Source: an uncultured Eubacteriales bacterium (GTDB lineage Bacteria; Bacillota; Clostridia; Oscillospirales; Oscillospiraceae). From it: 11,019 bases of DNA. The position numbers and the translations under genes are program-made. The notes beneath the pieces were generated by a model. That model was not told where the DNA came from. It did not search any database and saw only the letters and a program-made list of their open reading frames with translations. The DNA lies in NCBI GenBank assembly GCA_905210385.1, contig CAJLWS010000027.1, positions 1 to 11,019 of the forward strand, written 5' to 3'. This document shows positions 6,790 to 11,019 of the stretch, piece by piece (within the stretch, counting starts at the first letter, position 1; the number at the start of each line of letters is the position of its first letter).

Positions 6790-6818
6790 ATGATAGCACG
6801 GGGCAGGGGAAAAGGCAA
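6790..6818 (-). promoter_or_regulatory. Predicted sigma-A promoter of the M20 amidohydrolase gene
   Basis: On the minus strand TTGCCT (6818-6813) is followed after 17 bases by TATCAT (6795-6790), giving four and five of six consensus matches at optimal spacing. Transcription would start near 6783, leaving a short leader that carries AAGGAGGTG (6760-6752). An inverted repeat CCACCC-N8-GGGTGG (6819-6838) touches the upstream edge of the -35 box and could be a regulator site. Confidence 0.6.
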
Positions 6819-6840
6819 CCACCCTGAGAGATGGGTGGGT

Positions 6841-7440
6841 AAAGGGGGCCGAACAGGAGAGTTGTGCTAAAAGTGGACGCAAAAGATGAGAGATTCAACA
6901 GATAGTTTGCTTAGAGTGCTGGCGAACTCGGTGTTCGTGTGGGGACATCCCGCAGGGAAACTGGCCTGCGCTGCAGGTAGGGCGCGCGGGTGTGCACGAA
7001 TTTGATCATAGCAATCAGCCACGAAAATTGCGATAAAACCCGTGGGGAGACGGTTATGGGAGGGCGAGCAGGTATCCAAATGCAGAGGGAGCACACAGCG
7101 TGGGTATGGAAAGCGAAAGATGCCGGGTAGGGAACATATTGATCATGACGGTGCAAGCCTGGCATGGCCTCCATAACCAGACCGGTCTATGCGTTGAGCT
7201 CGACGTGTAGAGGAAGCCCGAAGATGTGGGCAGATTCCACAAGCCAAACCAGAAAACCGGGGGAGAATGGAGCCGGTTTGTGCATTTTATGAGCTGTCTG
7301 GAGGAATACTTTTTGGGTTGCTTCCATCCTCTTTCGGTGGCTGAAGGCGATTTTTATGATTTTTCGGCAAATTAGCTCAAAGCGTTTTCTGTTTATAGCG
7401 CCAAAAATTACGGCTGAAGGGAGGAAAGCGAATTTCTTAC
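6841..7440. other. About 600 bases without a recognisable gene
   Basis: Both strands were read. Short minus-strand frames (6867-7094, 6911-7174, 7054-7242 and 7187-7453) overlap each other, lack convincing ribosome sites and encode no motif I recognise. No tRNA, rRNA or riboswitch pattern is evident. Base composition shifts from GC-rich (about 6900-7250) to AT-rich (from about 7300) on approach to the downstream promoter. It could be a decayed gene, for example a lost regulator of the flanking operon, but nothing in the sequence proves this. Confidence 0.45.
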
Positions 7441-7469
7441 TTGACAATCCCAAGATCAGAATATATCAT
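7441..7469 (+). promoter_or_regulatory. Strong sigma-A promoter of the cyclase-thiolase-permease operon
   Basis: TTGACA (7441-7446, perfect -35) is separated by 17 bases from TATCAT (7464-7469, five of six). The start site would be near 7476, giving a leader of about 80 bases before the cyclase ATG. The promoter lies inside the upstream part of a long open frame that begins at 7356, which supports the 7557 start for the gene. Confidence 0.82.
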
Positions 7470-7497
7470 ATCCAATATATAATATATCATATATTAT
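7461..7497. promoter_or_regulatory. AT-rich direct repeat and palindrome over the operon promoter (candidate operator)
   Basis: ATATATCATAT occurs twice (7461-7471 and 7482-7492) exactly 21 bases apart, two helical turns. The second copy lies in a perfect 19-bp palindrome ATAATATATCATATATTAT (7479-7497, centre C7488). The first copy overlaps the -10 box and the second covers about +4 to +22. This is the arrangement expected for a repressor operator. No regulator gene is present in the window, and the simple AT composition lowers the weight of the match. Confidence 0.55.
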
Positions 7498-7556
7498 CTA
7501 GGATTGAATGGAAAGTAAGTGTCCGAGCAAAACAGAAATATGGAGGAGTGAAACCA

Positions 7557-8318
7557 ATGAAAAAAGTGTACGACCTGAGCGTCACCATCGCCAACTATGG
7601 CTATGATCCCAGACCTGCGGAGATTGAGTACCGCAACCACAAGGACAACGCGCGCTATTATGCGGGGACGACAGGTGTGGATCCGTCTGCTTTCCCGGAC
7701 GGCGAGGCGCTGAACACGGAAACCCTGACCATCTTGACCCATACGGGGACACATCTGGATGCCCCATGGCATTATGGCACGCAGAGCGAGGGGAAGCCGG
7801 CCATGACCATTGATGACGTTCCCTTGGAGTGGTGCTACGGGGATGGCGTTGTGCTGGATTTCCGCCACAAAGGGCCACAGGATGTCATTGACGTGGCGGA
7901 TTTGGAGGAGGAACTGAAGCGGATCGGATACACCTTAAAACCAGGAGATATTCCCTGCATCATGTGCCTCGGAGGAGACCAGTATCTGACCAATAAAAAC
8001 TACTATTCGCTCCATACGGGCATCACCAAGGAAGCCCTGTTTTGGATGCTGGATCAGGGGATTAAGGTGATCGGCACAGACGGTTGGAGCCTTGACAAGC
8101 CGATGAAGTATATGAAAGAGGATTATTTTGCCGGGAATAAGGATGCCATGTGGCCGGTGCACTTTGCGGGCAGAGAGAGGGCCTACTGCCATATTGAGAA
8201 GCTGACCAACCTGGACCTGTTGCCCAAGCCTTTCGGATTTAAGATCTATTTCTTTCCCATTAAAATTGCCAGGGCCAGCGCAGGCTGGTGCCGCCCTGTG
8301 GCAATCTTCGAAGATTGA
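7557..8318 (+). CDS. Cyclase-family metal-dependent hydrolase (kynurenine formamidase / isatin hydrolase-like)
   Basis: A 253-residue cytoplasmic enzyme of the family (Pfam Cyclase, PF04199) that hydrolyses amides, lactams or lactones. The signature HTGTHLDAPWHY (residues 62-73) gives metal ligands His62, His66 and Asp68 and catalytic His72. His202 and Glu214 (VHFAG...HIEKLTNLDLLP) have the 12-residue spacing of the distal ligands in kynurenine formamidase. A GTDGWSLD segment (173-180) matches the conserved GxD region. The start at 7557 is set by GGAGGAG (7542-7548) and by the promoter at 7441-7469; the frame is open back to 7356 but that part lies mostly upstream of the transcript. It is the first gene of a probable operon with a thiolase and a MatC-type permease, so it probably acts on the imported compound or an intermediate. 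There are no flanking tryptophan-degradation genes here, so a kynurenine role is unproven. Other possible substrates are cyclic imides, isatin-like lactams or ring diketones. Confidence 0.88.
   Translation: MKKVYDLSVTIANYGYDPRPAEIEYRNHKDNARYYAGTTGVDPSAFPDGEALNTETLTILTHTGTHLDAPWHYGTQSEGKPAMTIDDVPLEWCYGDGVVLDFRHKGPQDVIDVADLEEELKRIGYTLKPGDIPCIMCLGGDQYLTNKNYYSLHTGITKEALFWMLDQGIKVIGTDGWSLDKPMKYMKEDYFAGNKDAMWPVHFAGRERAYCHIEKLTNLDLLPKPFGFKIYFFPIKIARASAGWCRPVAIFED
8302..8317. repeat. 16-bp perfect palindrome at the 3' end of the cyclase gene
   Basis: CAATCTTCGAAGATTG is its own reverse complement and overlaps the last codons and TGA stop (8316-8318) of the cyclase gene. As RNA it can form a 6-bp stem with a TCGA loop. 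No T-run follows, so termination is unlikely. Confidence 0.5.
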
Positions 8319-8424
8319 GGATGAGAGGAACAGGGGAACGTAAATTTTTACTGGAATAAAGACATCATAGAAATGTTTAACGGTTTTCATAGTGAAATAC
8401 GATAGACGAAATAGAGGAGTCATT

Positions 8425-9600
8425 ATGAGAAAAGCAGTCATTGTAAATGCGGTCAGAACACCGATTGGAAAAAGAGGAAAGTCCCTTGCCTGTGTACCTG
8501 CCGCCCAGCTGGCGTCCGTCGTCATGAAGGAATCTGTACAGAGGGCGGGGATTGACCCCAAAGAGGTCGATGAGGTAGTTTTCGGGAACCTGATGAATTT
8601 TGACTATAACAACATTGCGCGTATTGCTTGGCTTGAGTCGGGCTTCCCGGTGGAGGTTCCGGCCACGGTAGTAAACAGAAGGTGTGCAAGCTCCCTCACC
8701 GCTATGGTGACTGGTGCGATGATGGTCCAGACCGGAAACGCCGAAATTGTGCTCACAGGAGGTGTGGAGAGCTACTCCCAGAATCCGTTCATGGTGAAAC
8801 GCCCGGAAACGGAATACCCAAACAAGCTGATGGTGCTGGAGACCAAACAGGCTCCGGAGTCCATTGGGAATGTTCCACTGCTGAAAACGGCGGAGAACAT
8901 TGCCAAGAAGTATAACATCAGCCGGGAAGAGTGCGACGAGCTGGCACTGAGAAGCCACATGCTGGCGTCACGTGCGTGGAAGAACGGCTCTTTCAGAGAG
9001 CAGGTGGTGCCGGTTCAGGTGACCCAAAAGAAGAAAGAGGTCACGGTGAACTGGGACGATTGCGTGCGCGCAGACTGCAGCATGGAGTCCCTGTCCAAGC
9101 TCAAGCCGGCCATTGACCCCGCCGGAGTGGTGACGGCGGGGAACAGCTCCCCCATGAATGACGGCGCTTCTGCAGTCATGGTCATGTCCGAGGAAAAGGC
9201 ACTCTCCTTAGGACTCAAGCCCCTTGCCGTGATCAAGGAGTTTTGTGCGGTGGGGTGTGACCCGAACTACATGGGAATGGGCCCTGTCTATGCCACTAAG
9301 AAGCTGTTTGACAGGACGGGGCTTAGCTTTAAGGATATCGACCTGATCGAGATCAATGAGGCGTTCGCCTCTCAGAGTGTTGCCTGTCTGAAGGAGATGG
9401 GCCTCTACAACCCCGAGGATATGGCGCGGGTCAATGTCAACGGGGGAGCCATCGCGATCGGACACCCCAACGCTGCCAGCGGCGGTATTTTGACTGCCCG
9501 GCTCATCTATGAATTGGGATACCGGGATCTGCGCCGCGGATTGGTTACCTTCTGTGTGGGAGGAGGACAGGGCTTCTCTGTGATTTTGGAAAAATATTAA
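8425..9600 (+). CDS. Thiolase family acetyl-CoA C-acyltransferase, divergent active-site loops
   Basis: A 391-residue enzyme of normal thiolase length, expected to condense two acyl-CoAs or cleave a 3-ketoacyl-CoA with CoA. The N-terminal half has VRTPIGK (10-16) and the nucleophile Cys87 in VNRRCASSLTA; the C-terminal half has NEAFA (311-315), His347 in GAIAIGHPNAASGG and the acid/base Cys377 in CVGGGQG. Two substitutions stand out: the common CASGxxA is CASSLTA, and the usual HPxGASG is HPNAASG. GGVESYS (112-118) replaces the common GGMESMS. These suggest an unusual acyl substrate rather than loss of activity, since Cys87, His347 and Cys377 are all present. The ATG at 8425 has GAGGAG (8414-8419); the frame is open to 8392 but without a ribosome site there. 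The gene lies 106 bases after the cyclase and 49 before the permease, probably in one operon. A degradative role is inferred from that context. Confidence 0.92.
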   Translation: MRKAVIVNAVRTPIGKRGKSLACVPAAQLASVVMKESVQRAGIDPKEVDEVVFGNLMNFDYNNIARIAWLESGFPVEVPATVVNRRCASSLTAMVTGAMMVQTGNAEIVLTGGVESYSQNPFMVKRPETEYPNKLMVLETKQAPESIGNVPLLKTAENIAKKYNISREECDELALRSHMLASRAWKNGSFREQVVPVQVTQKKKEVTVNWDDCVRADCSMESLSKLKPAIDPAGVVTAGNSSPMNDGASAVMVMSEEKALSLGLKPLAVIKEFCAVGCDPNYMGMGPVYATKKLFDRTGLSFKDIDLIEINEAFASQSVACLKEMGLYNPEDMARVNVNGGAIAIGHPNAASGGILTARLIYELGYRDLRRGLVTFCVGGGQGFSVILEKY

Positions 9601-9613
9601 TGGCAATGCGTGT

Positions 9614-9630
9614 AAAGCGAGAACCGCTTT
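9614..9630 (+). other. Small hairpin between thiolase and permease genes
   Basis: AAAGCG (9614-9619) pairs with CGCTTT (9625-9630) around a 5-base loop, four bases before the permease AAAGGAG (9635-9641). The tail is too short in T for a terminator. It could affect translation of the permease or be chance. Confidence 0.35.
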
Positions 9631-9649
9631 TGAGAAAGGAGAAAACATC

Positions 9650-10912
9650 ATGAGCGAAACTACAATCGCACTGATATCCATTATCGGTGTGGCCTGCGTA
9701 TTTGTTCTGGGGACCATACGGCCCTACAATATCGGAGTGCTGGGCTTTGCTTTCTCATTGATCGTGGTAACTGTCTGTGGGGTTGATATCAACACGGCAA
9801 TCGGGGGATTCCCGACCTCCACATTTATCATGCTGGCAGGTATCACATACATGTTTACAACTGCTAGGCTCAACGGCTCCATTGACCTGCTGTGCAATAA
9901 GGTTCTGAAGAGCATCAAGGGAAGGCGGGCGCTCTTGCCGTGGATCTTTTTCATTGCCGGTGCGCTGCTGAGCGCGTGCGGGAATGGTCCGGGGGCCGCA
10001 ACCATCATCCTGGCTCCCACCGCGCTGGAGCTGGCGAAGAAGGCCAATATTAACTCCCTGCTGATGGGGTCGGTTTTGGTCTTTGGTACGTTTGCCGGCA
10101 GCCTGGCCCAAATTAACTGGTTCGGCGTCCTGGTCAGCAGCTCCATTGAAAACTTGGGTTACTCCATGCCTGGCACGCTTTTGATCGACTCCATCATCTG
10201 CAACACCATTGCCGCCGTAGTGTTTTACATTTTGCTGGGCGGATTGAAACTGTTCAAGAAGGACGAGAGTGCCGGCTCCGTGGAAAGCTCCGCCGCCCTT
10301 CAGCAGACCGCTCCCGCCACGCTGGAGCAGAAGGTCACGTTCCTCGCCATTCTCGCTCTGATCATCTGCGGCGCAGTATTCGCGATGAACGTGGGCTTCA
10401 CCTCTTTCCTGCTGGGGCTCATTCTGAACCTGTTCAATCCCAAGCGGGAAGCGCAAGTGATCAAGGAAATGCCTTGGAGTACGATCGTTTTGGTTTCCGG
10501 TATCGTGACGCTGGTCACCCTGATGGACAACCTGGGCGGGACCGACCTGGTGGTGGATGCGATTACCGCGGTGGTCCCCTCGGCGGTGGCTCCCCTTGTG
10601 CTGCTTATGCTGGCTGGCCTTGCTTCCTTCTATGCCACCTCTTCCGCAGTCATCGTGGCATTTGCGCCCATGGCGATCCAGCTGATGGAAACGATCGGAA
10701 GCACCAATGTGGCCGGAATGCTGGCCGCTCTGGTGATCGCTTCCACCATGGTGGACTGCAGCCCGCTGGCCATCAATGGCGCGGCGCTGGTTGCAAATGT
10801 TCAGGCGGAGGACAAGCAGGTGTTCTTTAAGAAACTGATGGTGGTCGGTTTGGTGATGGTGCCCATCGGGAGTATTTTGGGATGGCTCCTGTTCTACGTA
10901 TTGGGACTGTGA
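9650..10912 (+). CDS. SLC13/MatC-type permease for an organic anion (dicarboxylate-like)
   Basis: A 420-residue integral membrane protein with about ten to twelve hydrophobic segments. The N-terminal half matches the MatC N-terminal pattern: GFPTSTFIMLAGITYMF (about 53-69), RRALLPWIFFIAGALLSACGNGPGAA (about 91-116) and a re-entrant-like GTFAGSLAQINWFGVL stretch (about 146-161). A polar linker with KKDESAGS and QQTAPATLEQK (about 204-226) divides the halves, and the second half has FYATSSAVIVAFAPMA and VIASTMVDCSPLAINGAALVA, which mirror the conserved Ser/Pro motifs of the DASS/SLC13 fold. Family members move di- or tricarboxylates such as malonate. The start has AAAGGAG eight bases upstream. 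Its place behind a cyclase-family hydrolase and a thiolase suggests that it imports the pathway's substrate; the actual substrate is unknown. It is the last gene in the window and no terminator is seen after it. Confidence 0.88.
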   Translation: MSETTIALISIIGVACVFVLGTIRPYNIGVLGFAFSLIVVTVCGVDINTAIGGFPTSTFIMLAGITYMFTTARLNGSIDLLCNKVLKSIKGRRALLPWIFFIAGALLSACGNGPGAATIILAPTALELAKKANINSLLMGSVLVFGTFAGSLAQINWFGVLVSSSIENLGYSMPGTLLIDSIICNTIAAVVFYILLGGLKLFKKDESAGSVESSAALQQTAPATLEQKVTFLAILALIICGAVFAMNVGFTSFLLGLILNLFNPKREAQVIKEMPWSTIVLVSGIVTLVTLMDNLGGTDLVVDAITAVVPSAVAPLVLLMLAGLASFYATSSAVIVAFAPMAIQLMETIGSTNVAGMLAALVIASTMVDCSPLAINGAALVANVQAEDKQVFFKKLMVVGLVMVPIGSILGWLLFYVLGL

Positions 10913-11019
10913 GCGATCGGAAACTTAAACCTTGGAAAGGCTCGCTTTTACACGCAAGGCTGAAACTGTAGGTTTGTCAAACATATTGGACAGTGAATTC
11001 GTTCGGAGAAAGCCAACTA
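10913..11019. other. Right-edge intergenic sequence; no gene or terminator seen
   Basis: The 107 bases after the permease stop hold no convincing hairpin with a T-run. The only pairing noted is GTTTG/CAAAC (10973-10977 and 10979-10983). No ribosome site with an open frame is evident before the edge, so the operon may continue or end outside the window. Confidence 0.4.

Noticed and set aside
6867..7453. Several overlapping minus-strand frames of 62-88 codons
   Set aside because: They overlap one another, have no clear ribosome sites and no recognisable motifs; they are reported only as part of an unexplained region.
7356..7556. Upstream extension of the cyclase-family gene
   Set aside because: It lies mostly upstream of the predicted transcription start, is AT-rich and has no family similarity; ATG 7557 has GGAGGAG and begins the conserved domain.
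10973..10983. GTTTG-T-CAAAC near the right edge as a terminator or operator
   Set aside because: It is only 5 bp with a 1-base centre and no T-run; too short to distinguish from chance.

Overview
The window looks like a chromosomal segment of a moderately GC-rich Gram-positive bacterium of the class Clostridia, possibly an Oscillospiraceae-type gut organism. Evidence for this is LPXTG surface proteins with hydrophobic segments and basic tails, two sortases, AGGAG-type ribosome binding sites and TTGACA/TATAAT-type promoters. The lineage is an inference from gene style; no rRNA or tRNA is present to fix it.

Positions 1-5097 (+ strand) hold a sortase-assembled pilus operon that enters from the left edge. 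The order is: a 5'-truncated LPETG surface protein or accessory pilin with 16 tandem hexapeptide repeats (1-813); the major backbone pilin with a fimbrial D2 isopeptide domain, an E-box and LPETG (873-2552); a class C pilin polymerase sortase (2647-3501); a small CnaB-type minor pilin with LPQTG, probably the basal anchor subunit (3514-4449); and a second, shorter sortase that probably handles the wall-anchoring step (4453-5097). The last three genes are nearly contiguous. Strong hairpins lie behind the first surface protein and behind the backbone pilin and may set different expression levels. A long non-coding block (5098-5374) and a near-perfect bidirectional terminator (5375-5423) close the operon.

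Positions 5531-6754 (- strand) encode an M20D-type metal-dependent amidohydrolase that converges on the pilus operon at the shared terminator. It has its own plausible promoter (6790-6818). About 600 bases upstream of it (6841-7440) contain no gene I can recognise.

Positions 7441-10912 (+ strand) form a probable metabolic operon: a strong promoter (TTGACA, 17-base spacer, TATCAT) overlapped by an AT-rich direct repeat and followed by a 19-bp palindrome; a cyclase-family (kynurenine formamidase/isatin hydrolase-like) metal hydrolase (7557-8318); a thiolase with unusual active-site loops (8425-9600); and a MatC-type SLC13 permease (9650-10912). Together they suggest uptake of an organic anion, hydrolysis of a ring or amide, and thiolytic cleavage of a CoA thioester. 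The substrate is unknown and the operon may continue beyond the right edge. The pilus operon is of a known general type. The least explained parts are this three-gene catabolic unit with its putative operator, and the long gene-free stretches.
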